From the NCBI RefSeq assembly GCF_024666595.1, contig NZ_CP088296.1:3152501-3216500 (forward strand): 64,000 bases of DNA, read 5' to 3'. Source of the DNA: Sphingomonas sp. J315. GTDB lineage: Bacteria; Pseudomonadota; Alphaproteobacteria; Sphingomonadales; Sphingomonadaceae. The position numbers and the translations under genes were made by a program. The notes below the pieces were generated by a model, which saw only the letters and a program-made list of their open reading frames with translations, did not search any database and had not been told where the DNA came from. Shown one piece after another: positions 50,272 through 59,500 of the stretch (position 1 is the first letter of the stretch; each line of letters opens with the position of its first letter).

Positions 50272-50642
50272 AGAACCCCAAGCTTCGTGAGCGTGTCGGC
50301 TTTGCTCTGGCAGGATGGCACGCCGCCTGGCTACGCGAGGCAAGCTTTCGTACCCAGGCAGCCGTCGCCATAGCAGCGCTCATCGGCCTCATCGTTCTGC
50401 GGCCGGCACCAATCTGGTGGGCCATTGTCGCGGTTACGGTTGCGCTGGTGCTTGCGCTGGAGCTGATCAACTCGGCGCTGGAGGCGGTCATCGACCCGTT
50501 GCACCCCGGCATCCATCCCGAGATCAAGGCTGCAAAGGACATGCTGGCCGGAGCTGTGCTGATGATCAGCGTCGCGGCGGTCGCGGTAGGCGCGGCGCTG
50601 TTGATCGCTCAATCGGACAGCTGGATCGAGTGGCTGCAATGA
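50268..50642 (+). CDS. dgkA: Diacylglycerol kinase DgkA
   Basis: The 124-residue integral-membrane kinase recycles diacylglycerol to phosphatidic acid. It has three membrane helices and the active-site segment ELINSALEAVIDPLHPGIHP, then EIKAAKDMLAGAVL, which hold the catalytic glutamate and the lipid-phosphate residues. The GTG start overlaps the Kef stop (GTGA), and the stop region overlaps the DUF423 start. Confidence 0.93.
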   Translation: MKNPKLRERVGFALAGWHAAWLREASFRTQAAVAIAALIGLIVLRPAPIWWAIVAVTVALVLALELINSALEAVIDPLHPGIHPEIKAAKDMLAGAVLMISVAAVAVGAALLIAQSDSWIEWLQ

Positions 50643-50971
50643 ACTGGCTCGTCGCATTGGCCGCCCTCTCGGGCGCTATCGCCGTCGGCGCAGGCGCGTT
50701 CGGGGCGCATGGGGCGGAGGGCAAGGCCGCCGAATGGCTGCGCACCGGTGGCACCTATCAGCTGATCCACGCGGTCGCGGCGCTGGTCGCGGTGCAGATG
50801 GGCGCGAAGGGACCGGGCTGGCTGTTCGTCGCGGGCGGCGCGCTCTTTGCCGGGACGCTCTACGCCATGGCGCTCGGCGCACCGCGCTGGCTCGGCGCAA
50901 TCACCCCGATCGGCGGTGCCGCGCTGATCGCTGCCTGGCTGTGGCTGGCGTGGCACGCACGACAAGGCTGA
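50639..50971 (+). CDS. DUF423 membrane protein
   Basis: The 110-residue protein has four hydrophobic segments: MNWLVALAALSGAIAVGAGA, YQLIHAVAALVAVQM, GWLFVAGGALFAGTLYAMAL, and TPIGGAALIAAWLWLAW. The FGAHGAEGKAAEWLRTGGTY segment is a DUF423 hallmark. Its function is unknown. The ATG overlaps the end of dgkA, continuing the tight operon. Confidence 0.9.
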   Translation: MNWLVALAALSGAIAVGAGAFGAHGAEGKAAEWLRTGGTYQLIHAVAALVAVQMGAKGPGWLFVAGGALFAGTLYAMALGAPRWLGAITPIGGAALIAAWLWLAWHARQG

Positions 50972-51120
50972 GCGTCTGCTACCGCAAGCGGCGCTTCGCG
51001 GACGGCGACGCGGCGCTGGAGGCCGCGCTTGCCGCCGACATCCCCCTGCGTCCCTATCGCTGCGACCGCTGCTTCGGCTTCCATTTGACCAGCCAGACCA
51101 AGGGGAAGCGTAGCCTGTAG
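50950..51120 (+). CDS. Small conserved protein with a two-cysteine motif
   Basis: The 56-residue protein reads MARTTRLSVCYRKRRFADGD, AALEAALAADIPLRPYRCDR, CFGFHLTSQTKGKRSL. The YRCDRCFGFHLT segment with C-x2-C and a histidine may bind a metal. The family is small and of unknown role, seen in sphingomonads. The GTG start at 50950 lies inside the end of the DUF423 gene; an earlier GTG at 50941 is possible. Confidence 0.62.
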   Translation: MARTTRLSVCYRKRRFADGDAALEAALAADIPLRPYRCDRCFGFHLTSQTKGKRSL

Positions 51121-51123
51121 CGA

Positions 51124-52416
51124 TCAGCTCGCCGCGCGCAGCCCGACCGCATTTTCCGCAACGATCGCCGCCAGCGGCTGCGGCCGTCCCAGCAAATAGC
51201 CCTGGATCAGATCGATGCCGAGCGCGCGCAGCACCGCCAGTTCGTCCTCGCGTTCGACACCCTCGGCAATCAACCGGCTGCCCGTATCGCGCGCAAACAT
51301 CATCAGTCCGGCGGCGAGTGCGCGGCGGCCCGGATCATGCTGGATGTCCTCGATCAGGAACCGGTCGAGCTTCACCAGATCTGGGCGCATCTGGATGATC
51401 TGCTGCAGCCCGCTATAGCCCGATCCGGCATCGTCCACCGCGATCTTCAGCCCCTCGGCGCGCAGCGGTGCGAGACGCTCCAGCAGCGTGCAGATGTCCG
51501 AAACCCGGTCATGCTCGGTGACTTCCAGCACGACGCGGTTGAGCGGCGCGCGGCGCAGGATATCGGTCAGATCGGGCGACATAGCCGTGGCCGGGCTGGC
51601 GTTGACCGACAGATAGCTATGGTCGGGAAGCTGCGACAGGCCGCGCAACGCACGGTCGATCGCGAACAGCTCGAACGCCACGCCCATGCCAATGCGACTG
51701 GCCTGATCGAACCATTTGTCGGGCGAGCGATAGGGTTCGACGCTGATCCGCGCGAGTGCCTCGTAACCGGCAGGCCGTCCCTGTGAGAGGCTGAAGATCG
51801 GCTGATAGTGGATCTCCATCAACTCACCGGCAATGATCTGTTCGATCGCCGCGCGCGACGCGGCGGTTTCTTCGCGATTGCCCAGGTCACGCTCGATCTC
51901 GAACGCAGCCAGATCGGCAAAGGCGCGCATCATGCCCAGATCGCGCGGGTTCAGGGATGGATTGGCGAAGGGTCCGAGGCAGCAGAACATGCCATAGGTG
52001 CGCCCGTCCGACAGCCGGATCGGCACGCTGACATGCGCGCCGATCGGCACCGCGCCGGTAATCGGCATCGCTGCCGCGATCGGTTCGGCGGCGGTGTCGG
52101 GGATCAGTTCGGGTAGCCGCCCCTCCAGGATATGCCGACAATAGACATCGTCGAGCGAATGGACGTCGCCGGCCTTGGCGAGGTGCTCCAGCCCCGGCGC
52201 ATCGACGACGCGGAACACCGAATCATTGCCGACGAATTCGGAGACATAGGCGACCTGCAGGCCGAGATGCGCGCGTACCGCCTGTAACGCGCGGCTGATG
52301 ACCGCGTCGGGACTCGAACGGTCGCTGGCGTGCGCGATGATCTCGCGCAACGCCGATGACTGGACGGCTTGTTCACTCTCCGACATCGCGCGTGCCCCGC
52401 TTGGGATCTCATCCAT
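51124..52416 (-). CDS. GAF-EAL c-di-GMP phosphodiesterase
   Basis: The 430-residue protein has an N-terminal GAF domain at about 15-170 (LQVAYVSEFVGNDSVFRVVD; HVSVPIRLSDGRTYGMFCCL). The EAL domain spans about 190-425, with YEALARI, SVNASPATAM, VVLEVTEHD, VDDAGSGYSG, VKLDRFLIED and AEGVEREDEL. All key catalytic residues (EAL, N, E, DD, K, E) appear to be present, so it probably degrades c-di-GMP and favours motility. The ATG at 52416 follows AAGGATCC; MSESEQ at 52386 is an alternative. The GAF signal is unknown. Confidence 0.9.
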   Translation of the reverse strand: MDEIPSGARAMSESEQAVQSSALREIIAHASDRSSPDAVISRALQAVRAHLGLQVAYVSEFVGNDSVFRVVDAPGLEHLAKAGDVHSLDDVYCRHILEGRLPELIPDTAAEPIAAAMPITGAVPIGAHVSVPIRLSDGRTYGMFCCLGPFANPSLNPRDLGMMRAFADLAAFEIERDLGNREETAASRAAIEQIIAGELMEIHYQPIFSLSQGRPAGYEALARISVEPYRSPDKWFDQASRIGMGVAFELFAIDRALRGLSQLPDHSYLSVNASPATAMSPDLTDILRRAPLNRVVLEVTEHDRVSDICTLLERLAPLRAEGLKIAVDDAGSGYSGLQQIIQMRPDLVKLDRFLIEDIQHDPGRRALAAGLMMFARDTGSRLIAEGVEREDELAVLRALGIDLIQGYLLGRPQPLAAIVAENAVGLRAAS

Positions 52417-52474
52417 AATGGATCCTTCCGGTGCAAGCTGCCCCAGATGCGTGAAGATTTCGTCACGCCGTGCG

Positions 52475-54355
52475 TCAGGTCACTTCGGGTCGAGGATTCG
52501 CGTCACCGCCCCCCACCGTCACCGGATGGTAGCCCGGCTTCGCCTTCGCAAAGATCTGCCGCGCGATCGGTTCGCCCCATTCGCCCTGTGCCTTCAGCCC
52601 GCGATAGAGCGGCGTCACCAGCAAATTGCGGCCGACGCGGGTCAGATACTCCTCCAGCGCCGGCACGACGGGTTCGTAGCGGTTGGCGATCGCCAGATCG
52701 AACCATGCCGACTGGACATAGGCGTTCTGCGACCGCGTCAGCCCCAGCGCCGCGTCCAGCTCGGCCAGCCGCGCCGCGCTCTGCTGGCGGGGGAGGTTGC
52801 CGAGCAGCCGCTGCCATTGCTGCGTCTGCCATCCTTTGGCGTCGATCGCCGACGCCGGTCCGCCCGCGTTGAACGCGGCGAGCTGCGCATCGACCTTGGC
52901 CAAGGTCGCCGATTTCACCTGTACCGCGTTCGACGGCACGCCCGGCTGATAGACCCAGCGGTCGAGCTGCAGCCTGGCCTCCAGCGCCTTGTCGCCCTTG
53001 ATCAGATGCGTGCGGATATCGGCGAGGAACCCCGCGCTGGTCTGCGGCTGGAAGGCGTACCGGTCGAAATAACCGCGCAGATAGGCGTCCCAGCGGGTCC
53101 GTCCCACCGCGACCTCGATCGTGCGCAGGAAGATGCTGCCCTTCAGATACGCGAGCTGCCCCGCATCGCCCCCCGGCTCGCCACGCAGCCGCGTCGACGG
53201 TGCCGCCTCGCCGCCTGCATTCTTCACGTCGCGCAGCATCCCCGCATAATCCAGGTCGGAATAGATCGCCGCACGCTCCTTGCCGTACAGCGCCTCCATG
53301 ATCCGGTTCTCGAAATAGGTGGTGAAGCCCTCGTTCAGCCACCCGTCCGCCCAGGTCGCGTTGGTGACGAGGTTCCCCGACCAGCTATGCGCAAGCTCAT
53401 GCGCGAGGACGTCGGTGTTCGACTTGTCGCCCGTAATGATCGTCGGGGTAAAGAAGGTGAGATTGGGGTTCTCCATCCCGCCATAGGGGAAGGACGGCGG
53501 CAGCACGAGCATGTCGTAGCGGCCCCAGCGATAGGGGCCGTACAGCGCCTGGGCCGCATCGATCATCTTCTCGATATCGGCGAATTCGGAGACGGCGGCG
53601 TCGATCATCCCCGCCTCGGCCCAAACCCCGGTGCGCGGTCCGACTTCCTTGAACTTGAGGTCGCCCACCGCGATCGCGATCAGATAGGGCGGGACCGGAT
53701 TGTCCATCCGGAAGCGGAACTTGCGGCGATAGTGCGGGACCAGCTCGCCCTTGTCGCCATCCAGCATCTGGCCACTCATGACTGGAACAAAGCCGTCGGG
53801 AACGGTAATTGTCGCCGACCAGGTCTGGCGGATACCCGGACTGTCCTGCGTTGGAATCCAGCTGCGATTGTTGATCGACTGCCCCTGGCTGAACAGGAAG
53901 GGCAGGGTCTTGCTCTGAGTCTGCTCGGGGGTGAGCCATTGCAGCGCGCGGGCACCGGGGCTGGCGACATAGGCGATGCGGATCTTCTTCGCCCCGTCGA
54001 GCTGGACGGTCAGCGGGCTGCCGAGCTGCGGGTCTTTCGGGCCGACCTTGTGCGACAGCTTGACGTGATTCTCGTTGGTCACCGCCGCGATATTGAGGTC
54101 GAGCGTGTCGAGCACGATCTCCTTCGCACCCTTCGCCACCTCGATATCCAGCACCGCGACCCCGCTGATCGTCTTCGCCGCGAAATCAAGGTGCAGGTCG
54201 AGATCGACATGAGTCACCCGCGCTTCGGCGGGACGGGCATAGGTCCACACATCCTTCGCCTCGGGCGTGGTCAGGACCGGCGCGACCTTGGCGGTCTGGG
54301 CGAGGGCGGGGGCAGTGGAGGCGAGCAGCAAGGCTGCGAGGGTCAGGATACGCAT
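52475..54355 (-). CDS. M1-family zinc aminopeptidase, secreted
   Basis: The 626-residue protein begins with a signal peptide (MRILTLAALLLASTAPALAQ). The catalytic part has the substrate-binding GGMEN at 292-296, HELAHSWSGN (319-328) and the downstream zinc ligand in NEGFTTYFE (E342). A helical C-terminal domain follows. The order and length fit the leukotriene-A4-hydrolase-like M1 subgroup. It should trim peptides in the periplasm. The ATG at 54355 gives a clean signal peptide; the longer reading to 54469 does not. Confidence 0.93.
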   Translation of the reverse strand: MRILTLAALLLASTAPALAQTAKVAPVLTTPEAKDVWTYARPAEARVTHVDLDLHLDFAAKTISGVAVLDIEVAKGAKEIVLDTLDLNIAAVTNENHVKLSHKVGPKDPQLGSPLTVQLDGAKKIRIAYVASPGARALQWLTPEQTQSKTLPFLFSQGQSINNRSWIPTQDSPGIRQTWSATITVPDGFVPVMSGQMLDGDKGELVPHYRRKFRFRMDNPVPPYLIAIAVGDLKFKEVGPRTGVWAEAGMIDAAVSEFADIEKMIDAAQALYGPYRWGRYDMLVLPPSFPYGGMENPNLTFFTPTIITGDKSNTDVLAHELAHSWSGNLVTNATWADGWLNEGFTTYFENRIMEALYGKERAAIYSDLDYAGMLRDVKNAGGEAAPSTRLRGEPGGDAGQLAYLKGSIFLRTIEVAVGRTRWDAYLRGYFDRYAFQPQTSAGFLADIRTHLIKGDKALEARLQLDRWVYQPGVPSNAVQVKSATLAKVDAQLAAFNAGGPASAIDAKGWQTQQWQRLLGNLPRQQSAARLAELDAALGLTRSQNAYVQSAWFDLAIANRYEPVVPALEEYLTRVGRNLLVTPLYRGLKAQGEWGEPIARQIFAKAKPGYHPVTVGGGDANPRPEVT

Positions 54356-54444
54356 GGTCGCATCTGCTACGATCCCGGGTCGCTCGGCACAAGCGCGCCG
54401 CTCATGCGTTGATCGTCCAGTCCCTAAAATCGAGGAGAGATGCG

Positions 54445-54807
54445 ATGAATCCCACCGTCGACAGCCCAAATCCCCTGATCGCCTCTGACCGCGTCGAAGG
54501 CACGACCGTCTATGACACCTCCGGCGAAAAGCTCGGCCATGTCGAACGCTTCATGGTCGACAAGGTGTCGGGCAAGGCCGAATATGCCGTGATGGCGTTT
54601 GGTGGCCTGTTCGGCATCGGCCACCGCCATTATCCGGTGCCGTGGCAGGCGCTGACCTACGATACCGACAAGGACGGCTATGTCGTGTCGCTCAGCAAGG
54701 AAAAGCTGGAAAACGCGCCCTATTATGACCGCGAAGGCGACGAACCGAGCTACGACCGCGCCTATGGGCAGGAAGTGTACGCCTATTACGGCGTGCCGTA
54801 CCTCTAG
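54445..54807 (+). CDS. PRC-barrel domain protein
   Basis: The 120-residue protein has a PRC-barrel fold: RVEGTTVYDTSGEKLGHVER, FMVDKVSGKAEYAVMAFGGL, and FGIGHRHYPVPWQALTYDTD. A Tyr-rich tail ends in GQEVYAYYGVPYL. PRC-barrels mediate protein interaction or ligand binding; the role here is unknown. The ATG at 54445 follows GAGGAGAGATGCG. The stop overlaps that of the convergent DUF2842 gene by four bases. Confidence 0.85.
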   Translation: MNPTVDSPNPLIASDRVEGTTVYDTSGEKLGHVERFMVDKVSGKAEYAVMAFGGLFGIGHRHYPVPWQALTYDTDKDGYVVSLSKEKLENAPYYDREGDEPSYDRAYGQEVYAYYGVPYL

Positions 54808-55022
54808 GGTTTGGGCAGCCCCCAGCGGCCGGTTTCCATCCAGCGCAGCAGTGGTTTGAGCGGCAGGATCCACACGATCCCGGTAAAGACGTAGAAGACC
54901 AGCTGGATGAGGACCGGCCACTGGCCGACGATCCGCGACAGGCTCGCCACCGCGACGCACCAGATGATGATCAGCACGACGATTGCGAACGCGCCGACAG
55001 GCTTGCGCCAAGACGGGGTCAT
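54804..55022 (-). CDS. DUF2842 membrane protein
   Basis: A 72-residue protein with two membrane segments (VGAFAIVVLIIIWCVAVASL and LVFYVFTGIVWILPL) and the conserved tail PLKPLLRWMETGRWGLPKP. It fits DUF2842, a small alphaproteobacterial family of unknown function. The start overlaps the 5-formyl-THF cyclo-ligase stop (ATGA), so it is co-translated. Confidence 0.85.
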   Translation of the reverse strand: MTPSWRKPVGAFAIVVLIIIWCVAVASLSRIVGQWPVLIQLVFYVFTGIVWILPLKPLLRWMETGRWGLPKP

Positions 55023-55573
55023 TCCGCCGCCTCGCCATGCGCGGCGGCTTCGGTGACGACGCCATGCAGCGGCATGTCCCAGACATCGATCGCCAAGGCC
55101 TCGACCTGCTGGACCGACCAGGCGATGCCGATTCGCCACGCATCGGGCAGCCGCTCGAATACCCGGTCATAATGGCCCGCGCCCTGACCCAGCCGGTTCA
55201 TCGCCGCATCGAACGCCAGCAAGGGAGCCAGCACGATATCGGGATCGCATTCCGGCCCGTTGTCGTCCGGCTGGCGGAGGCCAAGCGGCCCGTCGATCAG
55301 CACATGCTCCGGTTCCCACGCAAAGAAGCGCACCGGCGATTCGCGGCTTGTGACATGCGGCAGCACGATGGTGCACCCCGCCTCGCGCGCCGCCCATGCG
55401 ATCGCGGTCGGATCGGCCTCGCTGCCGACCGGGACATAGGAGGAAACGACGACCCCCGGCGCGAACCGTGCGAGCAAAGCGGGCGGCGGCTCGATCACGC
55501 CCCCGATCGTCATCGCAAACTCGTCGCGCAGCGCGCGCATCCGGGCGCGCAGGGTCCGTTTATCGTCAGCCAT
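55019..55573 (-). CDS. 5-formyltetrahydrofolate cyclo-ligase
   Basis: The 184-residue enzyme converts 5-formyl-THF to methenyl-THF using ATP. The N-terminus KRTLRARMRALRDEF holds the basic substrate helix. VVVSSYVPVGSEADP follows, and the C-terminal LAFDAAMNRLGQGAGHYDRV is the signature with the nucleotide-binding Gly-rich turn. It lies just downstream of the probable 6S RNA, the usual order in proteobacteria (zapA, ssrS, cyclo-ligase). The ATG at 55573 gives the family start. Confidence 0.9.
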   Translation of the reverse strand: MADDKRTLRARMRALRDEFAMTIGGVIEPPPALLARFAPGVVVSSYVPVGSEADPTAIAWAAREAGCTIVLPHVTSRESPVRFFAWEPEHVLIDGPLGLRQPDDNGPECDPDIVLAPLLAFDAAMNRLGQGAGHYDRVFERLPDAWRIGIAWSVQQVEALAIDVWDMPLHGVVTEAAAHGEAAE

Positions 55574-55599
55574 CCTTCTGCGTCTCGCCTCCGGCGAGG

Positions 55600-55790
55600 C
55601 GGCGGTGCCAGCCCGCATTCCGAGCTGGAACCGCGCAGCTTCGCTGCCAAATCAACAGTTGGCGGGACCACCATGGGCCGTGTGCTTGAATATCCTCTGA
55701 CGCCGTTTACGTCAGGTGGGGACCATGTGCCACAGGCCAGGACCTGAGCAGGGACAGCCCCCATGGATGATGAATCGCCTCAGGGATAAT
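55600..55790 (-). ncRNA. ssrS: Probable 6S RNA (ssrS)
   Basis: The 250-base gap between zapA and the cyclo-ligase gene is where 6S RNA lies in many proteobacteria. On the minus strand the DNA can form a long interrupted hairpin: CCATGGG pairs with a distant CCCATGG, GGCC with GGCC, and an apical CTGACG-taaacgg-CGTCAG. A side hairpin GCCAA...TTGGC lies near the centre. 6S RNA binds the housekeeping polymerase and modulates it in stationary phase. Ends are approximate. The call is from position and structure, not from alignment. Confidence 0.65.
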
Positions 55791-55829
55791 CGCTAAAGCT
55801 CGCACCGGGCAGTACCCGCCACCGTCAAT

Positions 55830-56131
55830 TTAGGGCTTCGCGACCGAATCCTCAAGAGCGGTTGCGACCGCTTCCAGCCGGTCCGCCAGATTGTCGAGCA
55901 GCACCGGCGACACGCCCCCGGCGGGTTGCGCTCTGCCTCATCGACCTGATCGGCCAGGATCAGCGCCAGGAACAGCAGGGTCCGCTCGCTGCTCATCCCG
56001 CCCGATGCGCGTATTGCGGTGTCGGTATGCCGCTCGAGCAGCGCACCGAGCCGTTCGAGATGCAGTTCCTCGCCATCGCGGCAGGCAATGACATGGTTGC
56101 GCCCTGCGATGGTCAGCGTCACCTGACCCAT
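55830..56131 (-). pseudogene. zapA: Cell-division protein ZapA, broken by one missing G
   Basis: The frame from the ATG at 56131 reads MGQVTLTIAGRNHVIACRDG, HLERLGALLERHTDTAIRAS, and LLFLALILADQVDEAERNPP, as in ZapA, which stabilises the FtsZ ring. The rest, GVSPVLLDNLADRLEAVATA and LEDSVAKP, lies in another frame ending at 55830. The coding strand has five Gs at 55915-55919; six would restore a 100-residue protein. The break is probably a sequencing error, because the C-terminus otherwise matches. As read, the frame would continue to 55793 with an unrelated tail. Confidence 0.85.
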
Positions 56132-56316
56132 CAGTCCTCGCCCTCCTGCGCGATCACCGCATCGAGCGCCGCGATCGCCTCCTCGACCCGCCCGCGCAGC
56201 GCCGCGTGGCGTTGTTCCAGCCGTTCGGCGTCGAAGGCACGGCGCGCCGCCGCAGCCTCGATCCGCGCAAGGGCGCGCTCGATCCGGTCGAGCGCGGAAG
56301 GTGCCGCATCCGCCAT
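56131..56316 (-). CDS. Small coiled-coil protein upstream of zapA
   Basis: The 61-residue charged helical protein reads MADAAPSALDRIERALARIE, AAAARRAFDAERLEQRHAAL, RGRVEEAIAALDAVIAQEGE. Its heptad pattern suggests a coiled coil. Such small genes often precede zapA in alphaproteobacteria; the function is unknown. Its stop overlaps the zapA start (TGATG). The 146 bases upstream to tkt form a divergent gap. Confidence 0.65.
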   Translation of the reverse strand: MADAAPSALDRIERALARIEAAAARRAFDAERLEQRHAALRGRVEEAIAALDAVIAQEGED

Positions 56317-56462
56317 GCGGGGGTGGATAGGGGGCTTTACCCGCGCCGCAACCCCGCGCGGTTGACGACTGCGCCCGCGCGCCCCATTGGCACGCCAACT
56401 TCGATTCGCCGGGCCGTGGCGAGACTCAACGCGACGCGCGCAGGCCCGAAAGGGGATATGCC
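56317..56462. promoter_or_regulatory. Divergent gap between the zapA and tkt operons
   Basis: It must contain promoters for both directions. A TTGACG near 56362 is a candidate -35 for tkt, but no clear -10 follows at 17 bases. AAAGGGGA precedes the tkt GTG. Confidence 0.3.
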
Positions 56463-58427
56463 GTGACCATTTCATTCGCCGACCGCGCCAACGCCATCCG
56501 CGCCTTGTCGATGGACGCGGTGGAGGCCGCCAATTCGGGCCATCCCGGCATGCCGATGGGCATGGCCGATGTCGCGACCGTGCTGTTCAGCGACTATCTG
56601 AAGTACGACCCGACCGACCCCAAATGGGCCGACCGCGACCGCTTCGTGCTGTCGGCAGGCCACGGCTCGATGCTGATCTATTCGCTGCTGCACCTGACCG
56701 GCTATGCCCGTCCGACGCTCGACGACATCCGCAACTTCCGCAAGGTCGGGTCGCCCTGCGCCGGGCACCCCGAGAATTTCGAGCTGCCCGGGATCGAATG
56801 CACCACCGGCCCGCTCGGTCAGGGCCTCGCCATGGCGGTCGGCATGGCGCTCGCCGAGCGTCACCTCAACGCCGTATTCGATGACTCGATCGTTGATCAC
56901 CGCACCTGGGTGATCGCGGGTGACGGCTGCCTGATGGAGGGCATCAACCACGAGGCGATCGGCCTTGCCGGGCATCTCAAGCTCGGTCGCCTGATCGTGC
57001 TGTGGGACGACAACGACATCACCATCGACGGCAAGGTGTCGCTGTCGTCGAGCGAGAATATCCCCGCCCGCTACGAAGCGACCGGCTGGCATGTCGTCGC
57101 CTGCGACGGGCACGATCCGGCCAGCATCGCTGCGGCGTTCGACGCCGCGCTCGCCGACCCGCGCCCCTCGCTGGTCCGCTGCAAGACGGTGATCGGCAAG
57201 GGCGCCCCGAACAAGGGCGGGACCAGCAAGGTTCACGGCTCGCCGCTGGGTGCCGAGGAAGTTGCCGCCGCCCGCGAAGCGCTCGGCTGGAACCACGCTC
57301 CGTTTGAAATTCCCGCCGACATTGCAGCCGCGTGGCTCGACGCGGGCAAGCGCGCCGCTGCGCCCAAGGCCGAGTGGACCGCACGCCTCGCCGCCCATGC
57401 CGACCGCGCCGAGTTCGAGCGCCGCATGGCGGGCGACCTCCCGGCCTTCAACCTAGACAGCTACATTGCCGATCTGCTCGCCAACCCGCCCAAGGTCGCG
57501 ACGCGCAAGTCGAGCGAAATGGCGCTCGAACCGCTGACCGAAAACCTGCCCGAACTGATCGGGGGCTCGGCCGACCTCACCGGCTCCAACAACACCAAGA
57601 CCAAGGCGACCGGCCCGCTCACCGCCGAAAACTATGCTGGCCGCTATGTCTATTACGGCATCCGCGAATTCGGCATGGCCGCCGCGATGAACGGCATGGC
57701 GCTGCATGGCGGTATCATCCCCTATGGCGGCACCTTCCTCGTCTTCTCCGACTATGCGCGCGGCGCGATCCGCCTGTCGGCACTCCAGCGCGCGCGCGTC
57801 GTCTATGTCATGACGCATGACAGCATCGGCCTCGGCGAAGACGGCCCGACGCACCAGCCGATCGAGCATCTGCAGAGCCTGCGCGCGATGCCCAATCTCA
57901 ACGTCTGGCGTCCGTGCGACGCGGTCGAAACTGCCGCCGCCTGGCACCTGTCGCTGCGCACCACCGATGGCCCGTCGATGCTGGTCCTCACTCGCCAGAA
58001 TCTCCGTCCGCTTGTCGCTGAGGGGCAGGTCGCCCAGATCGCCAACGGTGCCTATCGCCTCGAGGCAGCGCAGGCCGAGCGCAAGGTCATCCTGCTCGCC
58101 ACCGGTTCGGAAGTCGAGATTGCGGTCGATATCCGCGCCGCGCTTGAAGCGCAGGGGATCGGTGCCGATGTCGTCTCGATGCCCTGCACCGAGGCGTTTG
58201 ACGCGATGCCCGCCGCCTATCGCGACGACATCCTGCCCCGCAACGTGCTCCGCGTCTCGATCGAGGCGGGCAGCACTTTTGGCTGGCAGCGTTACACCGG
58301 CATCCACGGTCTCAATTTCGGCATCGACGGCTTTGGCGCGTCGGGTCCGGCCGAGGATCTTTACCGCCATTTCGGGCTGACCGCCGACGCGATCGTGCCC
58401 CAGATTATCGAACGGCTTGCCGTCTAA
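56463..58427 (+). CDS. tkt: Transketolase
   Basis: The 654-residue thiamine-diphosphate enzyme moves two-carbon units between sugar phosphates in the pentose-phosphate pathway. Family motifs are [39 protein letters not shown], and [20 protein letters not shown]. The TPP motif is [20 protein letters not shown] with a later [10 protein letters not shown]. The second half has [20 protein letters not shown] and [20 protein letters not shown]. The GTG start follows AGGGGA. It is the first of the tkt-gap pair. Confidence 0.96.
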   Translation: MTISFADRANAIRALSMDAVEAANSGHPGMPMGMADVATVLFSDYLKYDPTDPKWADRDRFVLSAGHGSMLIYSLLHLTGYARPTLDDIRNFRKVGSPCAGHPENFELPGIECTTGPLGQGLAMAVGMALAERHLNAVFDDSIVDHRTWVIAGDGCLMEGINHEAIGLAGHLKLGRLIVLWDDNDITIDGKVSLSSSENIPARYEATGWHVVACDGHDPASIAAAFDAALADPRPSLVRCKTVIGKGAPNKGGTSKVHGSPLGAEEVAAAREALGWNHAPFEIPADIAAAWLDAGKRAAAPKAEWTARLAAHADRAEFERRMAGDLPAFNLDSYIADLLANPPKVATRKSSEMALEPLTENLPELIGGSADLTGSNNTKTKATGPLTAENYAGRYVYYGIREFGMAAAMNGMALHGGIIPYGGTFLVFSDYARGAIRLSALQRARVVYVMTHDSIGLGEDGPTHQPIEHLQSLRAMPNLNVWRPCDAVETAAAWHLSLRTTDGPSMLVLTRQNLRPLVAEGQVAQIANGAYRLEAAQAERKVILLATGSEVEIAVDIRAALEAQGIGADVVSMPCTEAFDAMPAAYRDDILPRNVLRVSIEAGSTFGWQRYTGIHGLNFGIDGFGASGPAEDLYRHFGLTADAIVPQIIERLAV

Positions 58428-58439
58428 CTTGCCGTCTAA
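58416..58439 (+). repeat. Perfect 12-base tandem duplication at the tkt stop
   Basis: CTTGCCGTCTAA occurs twice head to tail. The first copy contains the tkt stop codon, the second lies in the spacer before the gap ribosome site. It leaves the encoded protein unchanged. Confidence 0.9.
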
Positions 58440-58449
58440 GGAGAGACGA

Positions 58450-59457
58450 ATGACGAAGGTTGCGATCAACGGATTCGGACGCATTGGCCGTCTGGTGGCG
58501 CGCGCCATTCTGGAGCGCCCCGACAGCGGTCTGGAACTGGTGACGATCAACGACCTGGCGGACGCCAAGTCGAACGCCTGGCTGTTCAGCCGTGATAGCG
58601 TGCACGGCAAATATCCCGGCACCGTGAGCGCGGACGGCGATGACCTGATCATCGACGGCAAGCGCGTGAAGGTGACCAAGGAGCGCGATCCCGCGAACCT
58701 GCCGCACGCCGCCAATGGCGTCGACCTCGTCCTCGAATGCACCGGCTTCTTCACCGACCGCGCGTCGGCCCAGAAGCATATCGATGCCGGCGCGAAGAAG
58801 GTGCTGATCTCGGCCCCGGGCAAGAATGTCGACCTGACCGTCGTCTATGGCGTCAACCACGACAAGCTCGAGGCCGGCCACACGATCGTGTCGAACGCAT
58901 CGTGCACCACCAACTGCCTCGCGCCGGTGGCCAAGGTGCTGAACGACAGCATCGGCATCGAACGTGGCCTGATGACCACGATCCACGCCTACACCAACGA
59001 TCAGAAGATCCTCGACCAGATCCATGACGACATGCGCCGCGCCCGCGCTGCGGCGATGAGCATGATTCCGACCACCACCGGCGCCGCGCGCGCCGTGGGT
59101 GAGGTGCTTCCGGAGCTGAAGGGCAAGCTCGACGGCTCGTCGGTGCGCGTCCCCGTGCCGGACGGCTCGCTGATCGACCTGACCTTCACGCCGAAGCGCG
59201 ACACGACCAAGGAAGAGGTCAACGCGATCCTCAAGGCCGCGTCGGAAAGCGGCCCGCTGGTCGGCGTGCTCGCATTCAGCGACGAGCCGCTGGTGTCGAT
59301 CGACATCGTCCACAACCCGGCATCGTCGACCATCGACAGCCTCGAAACCGCAGTCATCGACGGCAAGCTGGTCCGCGTGGTCAGTTGGTACGACAATGAA
59401 TGGGGCTTCTCGAACCGCATGGTCGATACCGCCAGCACCATGGCGAAGCTGGGCTGA
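58450..59457 (+). CDS. gap: Type I glyceraldehyde-3-phosphate dehydrogenase
   Basis: The 335-residue enzyme makes 1,3-bisphosphoglycerate in glycolysis. It has the NAD-binding N-terminus [19 protein letters not shown], then [20 protein letters not shown]. Catalytic C152 is in [30 protein letters not shown] and [16 protein letters not shown] complete the pattern. The ATG follows AAGGAGAGACGA. It is 22 bases after tkt, so the two are probably one operon. Confidence 0.97.
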   Translation: MTKVAINGFGRIGRLVARAILERPDSGLELVTINDLADAKSNAWLFSRDSVHGKYPGTVSADGDDLIIDGKRVKVTKERDPANLPHAANGVDLVLECTGFFTDRASAQKHIDAGAKKVLISAPGKNVDLTVVYGVNHDKLEAGHTIVSNASCTTNCLAPVAKVLNDSIGIERGLMTTIHAYTNDQKILDQIHDDMRRARAAAMSMIPTTTGAARAVGEVLPELKGKLDGSSVRVPVPDGSLIDLTFTPKRDTTKEEVNAILKAASESGPLVGVLAFSDEPLVSIDIVHNPASSTIDSLETAVIDGKLVRVVSWYDNEWGFSNRMVDTASTMAKLG

Positions 59458-59500
59458 ACCCGACAACCACACTGCCGCAAGCGGTAGGGCGCAACATGCT

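Noticed and set aside
48211..50343. A 710-codon open frame on the minus strand opposite the Kef-type gene
   Set aside because: It lies antisense to a complete antiporter gene with family motifs, has low-complexity His/Arg/Glu-rich translation and no recognisable domain; it is a codon-bias shadow of GC-rich DNA.
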